From Alopecurus myosuroides (lineage: Eukaryota; Streptophyta; Magnoliopsida; Poales; Poaceae): 64,000 nucleotides of DNA. Of this stretch, positions 37,064 to 46,690 are shown piece after piece. The position numbers were made by a program, and so were the translations under genes. The notes beneath the pieces were generated by a model, which searched no databases, was not told the origin of the DNA, and saw nothing but the letters and a program-made list of their open reading frames with translations. Positions within the stretch are counted from its first letter, which is position 1. Every line of letters begins with the position of its first letter. The stretch covers positions 164,386,954 to 164,450,953 of the forward strand of contig CM054060.1 of NCBI GenBank assembly GCA_028641055.1. Reading direction: 5' to 3'.

Positions 37064-37554
37064 TGTCGAATCCCTGACTCAACAAATCCCTTCGGTGAAC
37101 CTATCGGGTTTCGATTAGGAGAACCCATGAGCGCTGGTGGAATCGTCGGCTAGACAGGGGGCGAGATTTACCCAGGTTCGGGGCCCTCGTAGAGGTAAAA
37201 CCCTTACTCCTGCCTCTTGTCGATCTGTATTGATGATTAGATCGGTTACAAAGGTGGTGCTCGAATCGAGAGTAGGTCTCGAGTTCAAGGCTTTTGGTCG
37301 TGTGGTATTGCTTGGTCCTCTCTCGGGGGCTCTCCTGGCCTTATATAGGCGGCCAGGTCTCGAGTTCTACCCGGAGAGGACTCCAACCCTATCTAGGTCG
37401 GTTACATGTTTCCTAACTTAACCCGCAAGTTTAGTGCGGGTGGGCTTCACGTGGGCCTTCTGGAGTATTCCAAGGGCTCCTCTTCTTGGGCCTTCACCTT
37501 GGACCTGAGAGGGGGTGTCCTTATCCGCAGGATCCAGAATCCATATCTTCGTCA
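37064..37554 (-). repeat. 5' LTR of element C
   Basis: 491 bp, colinear with 24749-25239. Its TATA (minus TATATAAGG, 37339-37347) would drive the gag-pol transcript leftwards. Confidence 0.95.
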
Positions 37555-37559
37555 CCATT

Positions 37560-38277
37560 CGTTGACATAAATATACACCTCTCAAAATTTATACACTCCT
37601 CCACGGTTTGTGATTGTTGGCAGGCACCCGAGGATTCGGTTAGCCATGGTTTGTGTAAGATGGATGGGAGGAGTGTCAAACTTTTATATCTCTGTTTTAT
37701 TAAATAAAAGCTCTAGCACATGAGTGGTTGATGCTTCCCTCTGCGAAGGGCTTATCGTTTACATTTATGTTGAGTCAGTAGACCCATTTCCTTCTATCTC
37801 CAGCAAGCATTTGAGTTGTTGTGTTCTCATCATCTATATGTTGATTAATTCAATTATGTTTTCCATCCTTCTTTGTTTAGCACGTGCTTTATTATCTGAA
37901 TGAATATTACTTTGAAAGCTATGAATCACTGTAAAAGAGTTGTTATAATTAAACATGTTAAGCTCTACAATATAAACCTTGTTATAAAGACTTCACCTAA
38001 GATAAGTATAATTTCATTAAATGTTCTCTGACCAAGAACGAAGTTTGCCATTACCAATTTTGATTCTCTCTTTTGTATCTTTGTTTGTGACTCCCTTTAC
38101 TTGTATGAAGTTAAGTTATATGAGAGGAAGTTGATGTTTGTAATGATTGGTGCATAGGTAAATGTGATGCTTCTTGTCCGTACTTTATTTATCGACTCTT
38201 CACTCCATAAGCATGTGGCCATGTTTTCTGAGTTCAGTTTCGCTTGGGGACAAGCGAGGTATAAGCTTCGGGGGAGT
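37560..38277 (+). other. Element A 3' non-coding remainder and polypurine tract
   Basis: Continues element A after C. No gene is visible. It ends in AAGCTTCGGGGGAGT (38263-38277), the polypurine tract directly before the 3' LTR. Confidence 0.8.
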
Positions 38278-39761
38278 TGATACGTCCATTTTGCATCACT
38301 ATTTTATATCATAATTTTCTATTATTCATCGATATATTTCATGTTATGATGCATCCCTTATGTTATTTTATCTTATTTTGCATGTTTTATAATTTTTGGA
38401 GAATAAACACCGGGACCAGAAATCTGATGGAAAAAGCACCATCGAGATACGCAATTTAAGAAGATCAGAAGAAGAAGGGGGACATCCGGGGGTTCCTAAA
38501 AGTTCAGAGGAGGAACTCAGCCAGAAGGAGAGCCGGAGGGGGGCCCCCAGGGGCCCACACCTAGGGGTGTGGCCACCCTGGCCCACCTCCGGGGGTCATC
38601 TTTGGTGTGCATGGCCCCGAGGGAACCCTAAGCCTCATTCCATCCTCGAAGAATTATTCCGCCGCCGCCTCGGGGCGGAAAACACCCGAGAGAGAAAAGC
38701 TCTATGGCAGGGAGAAATCTGTCGGGGAAATTCCTCTCCGGAGAGGGGAAATCGCCGCCATCGTCTCCATCATCACTCCGGGCATCATCAAGATCATCAC
38801 CATCATTATCATCACCACCAACACCATCACCCTTATCATCCACCTTCATCCCGATGTAACAATTAGGGGCCTCTATCGTTGTTTTGCATTGGATCTCTCT
38901 CTCGGTGTGGATTACTTGTTAGTAGTTGATGCTTGTGAGATTTATCGGTGTTTGCACTTTATGACCATATTGTTATCATCCATTATATCACCTCTGATCA
39001 TGATCTATATGATGGATTGTGAGTAGTTCGTGTTGTTCTTGAGGACATGGGAGAAGTCAAGTTGTTAGTTGTGAAGTAATGTTTAATAATATTTAATGTT
39101 TGATATTTAAGTTGTGGTCTTATTCTCCTAGTGGTGTCATGTGAATGTCGACTACATGATACTTCACCATTTATGGGCCTAGGGGGATGCATCGTGTATT
39201 TGGGTACTAATTGTGGGGTTGCCGGAGTGACAGAAACCTAAACCCCTGTTAGGAAACCATTACACGAGGGAGCGTAGGATCCCGGAGTTTAAAGTTGTGG
39301 TTAGATTTATTTCTTAATTACTTTCTTGTAGTTGCGGATGCTTGCAAGGGGTATAATCACAAGTATGTATTAGTCTTGGATGGGATGGTACATTCGCATA
39401 GGTTCACCCACACAACACTTATCAAAACACCGAACATTATTCTGCTGCATGGAACAAAAGCACTTGATAGAAGCCTCCTGTGTGTCCTCGAGAACGTTTG
39501 TTAATCATAAGTAAACTCACCGTATTGTCCTTTGCTGAAGAAAGGATTTGGCCACTTGCTTCAATTATTATTACTGCATTTTATTTACTCGCACTTTATT
39601 TATCTGCAACATCAAAAACCCCTACAAATCTATTTTCCAGTATTTACAGTTATTCCTTCATCGAAACTGCTTGTCAACACCTTCTACTCCTCGTTGGGTT
39701 CGACACTCTTATTTATCAAAAGTACTACGATACCCCCCCCCCCTATACTTGTGGTTCATCA
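38278..39761 (+). repeat. 3' LTR of element A
   Basis: 1484 bp, TGATACGTCC... to ...TTCATCA, followed by target duplication gtgat. A GC-rich hairpin CCACACC-TAGG-GGTGTGG lies at 38555-38572. Microsatellite-like ATC/CAT repeats occur at 38765-38850. The 3' 674 bp match the start of the window. Confidence 0.93.
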
Positions 39762-41559
39762 GTGATATTCCTTGACCAACCCATACCCTAGTAGCTAGGC
39801 CTGAACCCTTTTACCATAATTCTTTTTGTAAATTGAATTATTATGATAAACCTTGAGCTTGTCCATAAAAGACCAAACAATAACCATCTCATCATAATTA
39901 TTTTTGCATATTGAATTATGTGTCAAAACCTTGTCCATGTCAACACCAATCAAGTTGAATAACTTGTTATGCTTATGTCTTGTATATTTTGTTGTATTTG
40001 TTTGTATGTTGGTTAATTGCTTGTTTATTGTTATTTATTTGTATTGTTTAGATTGTATGGAGAGCAACGTTCTATTTGTAAAGAGAGTGTCTCTATACCA
40101 ACTCCCACAAGGCAAGAAATAATCATGTCCCACATTTTTTTTAATTTGCATTAGTGTTTTCAGCAGTATGCATCATAGGTAATTTTGTTATTTTCCAAGT
40201 ATAAGCTATGCTCAGAACACCTAGTAGTGTGTAGCCAACCTGAAACCCCTGCTGGGTACTAGTTCTCTATACTAGAATACTATCACAACTGTTGTTGTTA
40301 CTTGTTGGGTTTTGGTGTTTTGAAAATTGAAAATTAACAACCCAATGAAACACCTGGGTGGATTAAACCTTGCTTGGATTATGTTGAGTGGCTACTCAGG
40401 ACCATGTTCATGGTGGTTTAGCCATGAATGTGGGGGTTGTCACCTGAGAGTACACTTGTGGACCGCCACCCAGTAATAAAGAGATTTGTAGGTCTTCACT
40501 GTATAGTTAGCTTCGAGTGCAGCCTTGAGGTAATATGGGCTCTGCCAAGATTAAGTAAGTTGTGGGGGTTCATCATGTTGTATGACATTGGGTGGTAGAA
40601 TTTTAGGAGCGTCGAGTCATGCTGGTATGGTTGAATCCCTCCTCCCAAAGATCTTGTCTCATTCTTATCTAGGGGAGGATGAGTCTCGAGGTGAAAGTGC
40701 ACAACCTCTACATAGTTAAAAACTAATATCTTAGTCGTGTCCCCGGTTATGGGAAATTTGAGCAAAGTAGACATAGTTGGTGCCGAGGATCTCCTCATCT
40801 TTTCCGAATGAAATAAAATATGGTAGAAACCCTTTATAGGGCACATGGTGGTTTAGCCATGATGCCAAAACGAAACCTCGTGGTGGTTTAGCCATGATGA
40901 TTTATCAAACTTCATGGTGGTTTATCCATGATGAGTTTTCAAACCTCATGCTGGTTTAGCCATGATGATTTATCAAACTTCATGGTGGTTTAGCCATGAT
41001 GATCTGTCCAACTTCATGGTGGTTTAGCCATGAATGATTTTACAAATGTCTTCATTTCTTTTTCTGAAAATGATTTACAAACATAGGACAAAATTGGTTT
41101 TATGCAAATAGCCTCAGACCCCACCAGCCAAATATCATGTAGCTAGTTTATTCCTCAAAACTGCCACCATAGAAGTGTCACTTGCGAGTACATTGTTTGT
41201 ATTGACTTCCTCCTGTGGGGCTGCATATTCCAACATGCAGATAAATCTGAAGACGAGTGAGGATTTCGTTTAGGATCTCGAGTCTATCGCCAACATGTTC
41301 TGCCTGTGGCACATGAAGATGAAGAAGGCTCATTGATGGTTTATTTCCGTTGTGTTTGCTTTGAAATGTTGTTACTTGAGCTAGTCCATGATGACTATGC
41401 CAATTGTAAGACTACTTTTACTTCATATCCACTGGATCAACATTGTAGAATGATGCTATTGCAATGAATATTTCATTTTGTCATGTGTATGCTATCAGTG
41501 ATCCCGGGAATAGCAGGTTACACATGTGTTCTATCTTTATTAAAAAGCATGGCGCTACA
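39762..41559 (+). repeat. Element E 5' LTR, 3' portion
   Basis: Matches 62270-64000 with about 4-5 percent differences in the parts compared. It contains the 34-bp hairpin array and the block GGCTGCATATTCCAACATGCAG near 41219, which also occurs in related form in family B LTRs. Confidence 0.9.
40844..41035. repeat. 34-bp hairpin tandem array in E 5' LTR, six units
   Basis: Units start at 40844, 40879, 40913, 40947, 40981 and 41015. Each has TCATGGTGGTTTAGCCATGA, whose ends TCATGG and CCATGA pair as a stem around an 8-base loop. A single further copy stands alone at about 40406. Confidence 0.9.
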
Positions 41560-41562
41560 AAA

Positions 41563-41574
41563 TGGTATCAGAGC
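41563..41574 (+). promoter_or_regulatory. Primer-binding site of element E
   Basis: TGGTATCAGAGC, complementary to the 3' end of initiator tRNA-Met, three bases after the LTR end. Confidence 0.9.
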
Positions 41575-42236
41575 ATAGTGTTGCATGTAGGATCGAGACC
41601 CTAAGTTTGTATTAGAACTAGGAAATTACCCTAGGATTGAAAGTCTAATTTCTTCAAACCTACAGAAACAAAACATCACACCATAACCTTTATCATATCC
41701 TCTCATCTATTATTCACCTTCGAAATATCCCTCTCTTGTTATAGATGACCTACCTCTTGTTTTCCATCAAGACATGGTTGGTGAAAAATCATGGAGTGAA
41801 AGGAATAGTTTTCACATGACCTTTCGGGTTTCAACATGAAGATCTACACTAAAGAAAATTGAAGAACTTGGAGATATACCCAGACTTCATAACAACCATA
41901 AACACGTTAAGACATTGAGAGGAGGATTTGAACAAACTCGACAAGATATAGATGAGACCACCAATATAGTTACTTTCTCAGGACAACGTTAACGTGATAA
42001 TGTATTGATCATACAATTGTGAGTGTTATGACAATACTAGGTTGTTTGTTAAACCTTGATGATTGGAGTGATGAATGTTTGCTATATGCTTATTAGATGT
42101 TGTTTGTAAGATGATTTGCCTTGCTCTGTTGTGGTGGGGTAGGATCCTTCTTTAGTCTCTATCTAATCTCAACTCATCTATACCGAAACCCCAACAGATA
42201 TTTACACGGAATCTAGCCAACATCCCCAATAAGGAA
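41575..42236 (+). other. Element E leader, no gene seen
   Basis: No recognisable coding region; multiple stops in all plus frames. Confidence 0.5.
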
Positions 42237-42894
42237 GTGAATGCACGAATGCCTCAAGTGTCAGATAACCAAAGCCAGATAGGGGAGTTGATTCCTCCAA
42301 CTATGACTACTAGTGAAAGCCACCAACCACTGGTGGGTAGTGGAAACAAGAAGTTAGAAGACGAGATGGTTGCAACACTCAAAGCCTGTGGAGAAATAGG
42401 GTACTTGTCCAAAGAATGTCGTGATGAGTGGCCAAATTGTGATGCAAACTATCCCACTAAGGAGTACTCTACTGAGGTTGCTTGTTTTCTATGTGAAGGA
42501 AACAATCATGTCCCAGTACAGTGTCGACTCTACCCCATGGTACTACAAGTTAGCCAGGAAGTCAAAGAGGGAACTCAGTACACCCAAGAAGACCCTGGGG
42601 AAACCTAGGAAAGAGAAATACCTTAGCCATATCACATGTTTCAAATGCAATAATGGGGGACATTATGCCAACCACCGCCCTAAGAGAAAACTCCAGCCAA
42701 AAGCAAAACTTGGTGTGGTGATTTCCCAGAAACATGGCCTAGCAAGAAAAATCTCTAAGAAGAGGGAAATGTTCCCAAGATATGACCATGAAGGAAACAG
42801 GAACATGTCTATAGTATTTTTCCATTGCTGTAGAGAGACTAGACACTTCACTGATGATTGTTTCAAGAGGAAGAACATGACACCAAATCCATAG
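42237..42894 (+). pseudogene. Element E gag remnant with four degenerate CCHC zinc knuckles
   Basis: Two overlapping frames (about 42237-42608 and from about 42540 to 42894) together hold four spaced knuckle motifs. ACGEIGYLSKEC has lost the first Cys and has Tyr for His. CFLCEGNNHVPVQC is intact CX2CX4HX4C. CFKCNNGGHYANHR has Arg for the last Cys. HCCRETRHFTDDC has lost the first Cys. Basic linkers separate them. A frameshift lies near 42540-42600. Zinc knuckles in Gag bind the element's RNA. No capsid domain, protease or pol is visible, so the element depends on others. I cannot assign the family. Confidence 0.65.
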
Positions 42895-44376
42895 CAGGAA
42901 TAACCTGAGAGGCTTGAAGATAATATGATGCCACCATCTCAAGAAGAGGAAACAACCACCATGGAGTATCCACCCAATAAGGATACTTATGCAAATTGTA
43001 TTATCGGTTATCCTAATACCATGTTCCCAATGTTATAAAAGAGAATGAAGTATGAGGAGTGTGTTCTTTATTGTAATAAATTGTCTTAAGGAAACAATTA
43101 CCGTAACTATGTCTGAACCTTGAAGGATGTTACCATTAGTGCCATATTGAAACACAAGCCATCCAACTAAGGAATGATTAGATCCCAAGATTATGTTCTT
43201 CCGTGTGAAGGAACAATCACATCCATGACCAGGCAAACTCTATCCTAAGGAGCAACAAGTGAATCAACAAGTAAGGATAGAAAGGTGAAATCAAAGTTGC
43301 ATGAAATATGAAGACCTTGGATAGCTTACTACATCAGGAGAAGTATAGGTGAAGAAGTAGCAACTACACGCTTAGTGTTGTATAAGAGTTTACGCAACCC
43401 CGCTAGTTGTAGAACCGATAGTTGAGCTCAGTGCTCTCTTACATATTGGAAACTCTCTGTCAGACAAGTGAGGTGACCTAGTGTTAGTTGAGCTCAGTGC
43501 TCTCTTACATATTGGAAACTCTCTCTTAGACAAGTGAGGTGACCTAGTGTTATAACACGAGATTCACCAATCTAAATACAAGGTAATGATTGGGTGCAAC
43601 ATGGATTGGCCCCCATGATGACTACTCACATTATTCACTCTTTCTATGAGGAATGGTAAATCTGAGTGACATACCTATTAGAGAGACGACATTAATAAGC
43701 TTAAACCATAGATTGGTGGAACATTATTACAACCCTAGGTTAGGAAAGTGTTGTCGAAATGTACTATACTTCGGGGAGGACACAGCCAATCTTGGAGGAA
43801 TCATGCAATGGAAGATATTGCCTACCATGAGAGTTCGTTAGAAATAGTATGGTGATTGCCTTCAAGGAAGACAACAGCAAGATGGAAGTTTACCAAGGGA
43901 ATCAAAAGACAAAGTTGAGAGTGCCCCAATGATTTTGATTGATCCAAAGAGTGACCCCTCAGTGTCAAAGGTATGTAAACAGACTTCCAATGGTCTACAG
44001 CTCTACTGCGAGGGAAAGTTCTACTCAAGCCATATTGAGTGAAACCACACTCCAAGCTATGTGGATAGACACATCCTATTGGAAGTGGATTTGGACACAA
44101 AGAACACTAAAGGTTATATACATGGATTCAAGATCCCAAATACCTACAAGAAATTGATACATTCTATGTAAGAATTATTATTGGATGATGAAGAAAGACT
44201 TCAGCTGAAGATATAGTAGACCCACAACCAGTTGGACAAGAGAGTTCATGCTGCCCACAAAATTTTCTTTTAAGGGTGGTAGCCCACTCAACTTGAGTAA
44301 ACCCTGTTACCCAAACCTATCTTTCTTTCTAGCCTTCCCAAATATCGGGACGAGATTTCTTTTAAGAGTGGTAGCT
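42895..44376 (+). other. Element E internal region without gene
   Basis: About 1.5 kb with no recognisable protein. It contains a 66-bp tandem duplication (43421-43552) and ends in CTTTTAAGAGTGGTAGCT just before the 3' LTR, a weak polypurine-tract candidate (similar CTTTTAAGGGTGGTAGC at about 44268). Confidence 0.6.
43421..43552. repeat. 66-bp direct tandem duplication
   Basis: GTTGAGCTCAGTGCTCTCTT starts at 43421 and 43487. The two 66-bp copies differ at about two positions, so the duplication is recent or maintained. Confidence 0.92.
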
Positions 44377-45653
44377 TGTAACATCCCTGATTTTTGGAAA
44401 GTGCAAAAATCATAAAAAAATGAAACTTTTATTTTCTTGTTAACACAAACCACCAAACCAAATATAAATCCACACCCAAACCAATATTATATGTTTTCCA
44501 AAGTTTTGTAAAATGAAAGTACCAATATGCCTCCAACTCTATAAGCCCCAGACCTCATTCAAAACATATTTTCCATATTCAAAGATATTGTTTCCTTTTA
44601 ACAAAACCTTATCCCATAAAAGGATTTTATTTCTACAATTACTTGAAGAATGTTTTCACTAAATTCCAAGCATGTTTTCAACCCATATATAACTATGAAA
44701 ATGTTTATGAACCAGAGAAGATATTATCTCTAATTATTTCTTCATGCCTCCAAAAATATCTCATGTGAATAAAAATATTTCCATAATGCCTTTCAAATAT
44801 TATATGAAGTGTTAGCCAATAAAGTGTTTATATAAATTATTTTGTTTTGAAAACAAGTAAAAGACCTTGAAAATCAATATTTACATTTGAGACCACTTAT
44901 CTTAATTTTGTTAAACCCAAATTCCAATTAATTATTATTTTCTATTTTAAAAATGATTATTAGTACTATTAAGGAATTATCCCTATTTTCAAAATTCAAT
45001 ATTGAAATGTGTTGTAAAACAACACATATTTGTTTTCATGTGAAAGAGAAAGACTTTATAAAGCTATATAATTTTGTTTGAGGTTATTTGGACTCATATT
45101 TTAAAAGTTATGTTATATTTGTTAAAAACAGAAAAGAAAAAGAGAAAAGAGAAAAGGGCCAGCAACCCGGGCTAGCCCATCTCTCTCAGCCTCCTATCCA
45201 TCGCGCGGTGCAGCGCCTGGAAGCCTAGCAACCGGCCCAAGCCCACCCCCGTTACCTACCGCACGCGCGTGGAGGAAACAACAGGCAACCCAGCCCACGC
45301 GCTCTCTGTCTCTCCTTTCGCTCCCAGACAGGTGGGACCTGCGCAACGTCATGGGTGACGTCATCATCCCCCACCTCCCGAAACTCTCGCGTCGTACCCG
45401 TCGAGACTCGTGCACAAACCCCACGCCTCGCAGCTCCTAGATCTCCCGAACCCCCTCCACAAGTGCTCCCGCACTCCCTCTCTCTCTTCCCACTGGTTTC
45501 CCTCTCTGTCTCGCCTCGAGGGCATTGGAATAGCTCGCCAGAGCTGCCACGGCCGCCGTTGTTCTCTTCCGTTTTCGGCCGATACAAGAGGTCCCTGGCT
45601 CCGCTCTCCCCCTCCTCTTACTCTCCTTGCACGTGCGCACCTCCTGAGGTTTT
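44377..45653 (+). repeat. Element E 3' LTR, first part
   Basis: Starts TGTAACATCCCTGATTTTTGG, AT-rich to about 45130, then GC-rich to the D insertion. It ends with the D target duplication gtttt (45649-45653) and continues at 60903. Its partner part of the 5' LTR lies outside the window. Confidence 0.85.
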
Positions 45654-46542
45654 TGTCGGGGGGTTACCCCCGAGTAGGGTAAAGACAGGTGGTAAAGGCC
45701 GCTTACAGAAGAGAGGTTTGGTCGAGTAGCCGACTACCAGGTACTCGCTACCCGGTAGACTGCTACTCGGTCTCACCTCAAGATGACCAGAAGGAGATAT
45801 CAATCGAGTTCTACCCTGACGAGTAGAAGGTTTGGCCCGAGTAGAATTGGCGGGAACCTACTCGGGCAGAAAGTCAAAGGAGCCGTTCTGACACAGGATC
45901 CCGCGTATCCTGGGTCCGTACTTGGCAGCATTCGAACTACTGTTCACGTGGGGACGGCCTGCCTGACAGTGACAGCATGGAAGCAGGCCGTGGCAGGATA
46001 AGGGGGGCCTACTCTGTGCCTAGGTACAGTGATACCAGTCTGTCCCCTAGTTTTGCCCAACGACTTTACAGAAGCAGCCAAGATCAACGACCAAAGCTGT
46101 CAGCGGGTACTCGGAGAAAGGACGATGTGCACACTATGTCGACACTTGTCTAGATTTGGACGTATCCGGCTGGGCACCGCGTATATAAGGTGCCCCGCCG
46201 CCTCCTGCGCGAGGCATGCTCAGATAGACGCTAACTGTTGCTCCCTAGAAACCCTAAGTTCTTGACCTAGCCCTACTCGGAGAGGAGAGAAAGGCTACTC
46301 GGTAGTGTTACCTTTTGTACTGTGGCTACTCGGAGAGACACCGTAATACATAGAGAAAAGCAGGAGTAGGGGTTTTACCTCCTCACGAGGGCGCTGAACC
46401 TGGGTACATCGTGTTGTTTGTGTTGTGTGGATCTTACCTCACGCGGCTACTCGTCGCGTGATCCCTCCCCGGACACCTCCAGCGTCCATCGTCCCCACAT
46501 CATTAGCCATCCCATGGCATCTGCCGTGACACCACCACGACA
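45654..46542 (+). repeat. 5' LTR of element D
   Basis: TGTCGGGGGGTTACCCCCGAG... to ...CCACGACA. The first 21 bases contain a near-perfect inverted repeat (GGGGGTTACCCCC). The motif CTACTCGG or its complement occurs many times. TATATAAGG is at 46182-46190. Confidence 0.96.
46182..46190 (+). promoter_or_regulatory. TATA box of D 5' LTR
   Basis: TATATAAGG; the transcript would start near 46215 and run through R/U5 into gag. Identical copy at 60537-60545. Confidence 0.7.
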
Positions 46543-46543
46543 G

Positions 46544-46561
46544 TTGGCGCCCACCGTGGGG
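46544..46561 (+). promoter_or_regulatory. Primer-binding site of element D
   Basis: TTGGCGCCCACCGTGGGG begins one base after the LTR, the common TGGCGCC-type PBS of Tat elements. Confidence 0.85.
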
Positions 46562-46690
46562 CAACCAGCGGCGCTGGCTGGAGTTTCTGTTCGGACGGGA
46601 TCTTCATCAGCGGAGCGCGTAGTTTGTGGCCTTGTCCACAGATTCGGCTCCTTCGACTTCGTCAACGACAACGCCGGCTGTTTCGGCGGC

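Larger units (their letters stand above)
24749..37554 (-). mobile_element. Element C: Tat-lineage gypsy retrotransposon with antisense gene
   Basis: Two 491-bp LTRs (24749-25239 and 37064-37554) are flanked by ccatt (24744-24748 and 37555-37559). The element reads right to left: 5' LTR, PBS, gag, protease, RT-RNase H, second RNase H, integrase, antisense gene, polypurine tract, 3' LTR. A second RNase H between the RT module and integrase is a hallmark of the Tat lineage. The LTRs differ at about 8 positions by eye (K near 0.016), suggesting insertion about 0.6 million years ago. It sits in the 3' non-coding part of element A. Confidence 0.95.
1..39761 (+). mobile_element. Element A: Athila-lineage Ty3/gypsy retrotransposon, decayed and twice interrupted
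   Basis: The 3' part of the 5' LTR (1-666) matches 39088-39761 of the 3' LTR. Between them lie an Athila-type primer-binding site, gag, protease, RT, RNase H, integrase and a small downstream reading frame, all on the plus strand and in the order known for Athila elements. The element is split at 2670/20168 by family B DNA and at 24748/37555 by element C. The right target duplication is gtgat (39762-39766); an uninterrupted copy of the same site is seen around 62270 in the other E LTR. By eye the two LTRs differ at roughly 30 of 660 positions, suggesting insertion about 1.5-2 million years ago. The family name is not certain. Confidence 0.93.

Noticed and set aside
38758..38860. ATC/CAT-rich coding repeat in the A 3' LTR (His-rich frame)
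   Set aside because: It is a simple trinucleotide-like microsatellite in an LTR and not a protein gene.
40844..41035. CRISPR array
   Set aside because: Regular 34-bp repeats, but with no unique spacers, in a plant LTR and duplicated in the other LTR; it is a tandem satellite.
45355..45729. Possible host exon in GC-rich sequence before element D
   Set aside because: The region is part of the E 3' LTR; open frames overlap on both strands and continue into the D LTR.
46418..46690. N-terminal extension of D Gag through LTR and PBS
   Set aside because: The frame is open, but translation from inside U5 across the PBS is unusual; the first ATG well inside the element (46691) is preferred. Left as uncertain.
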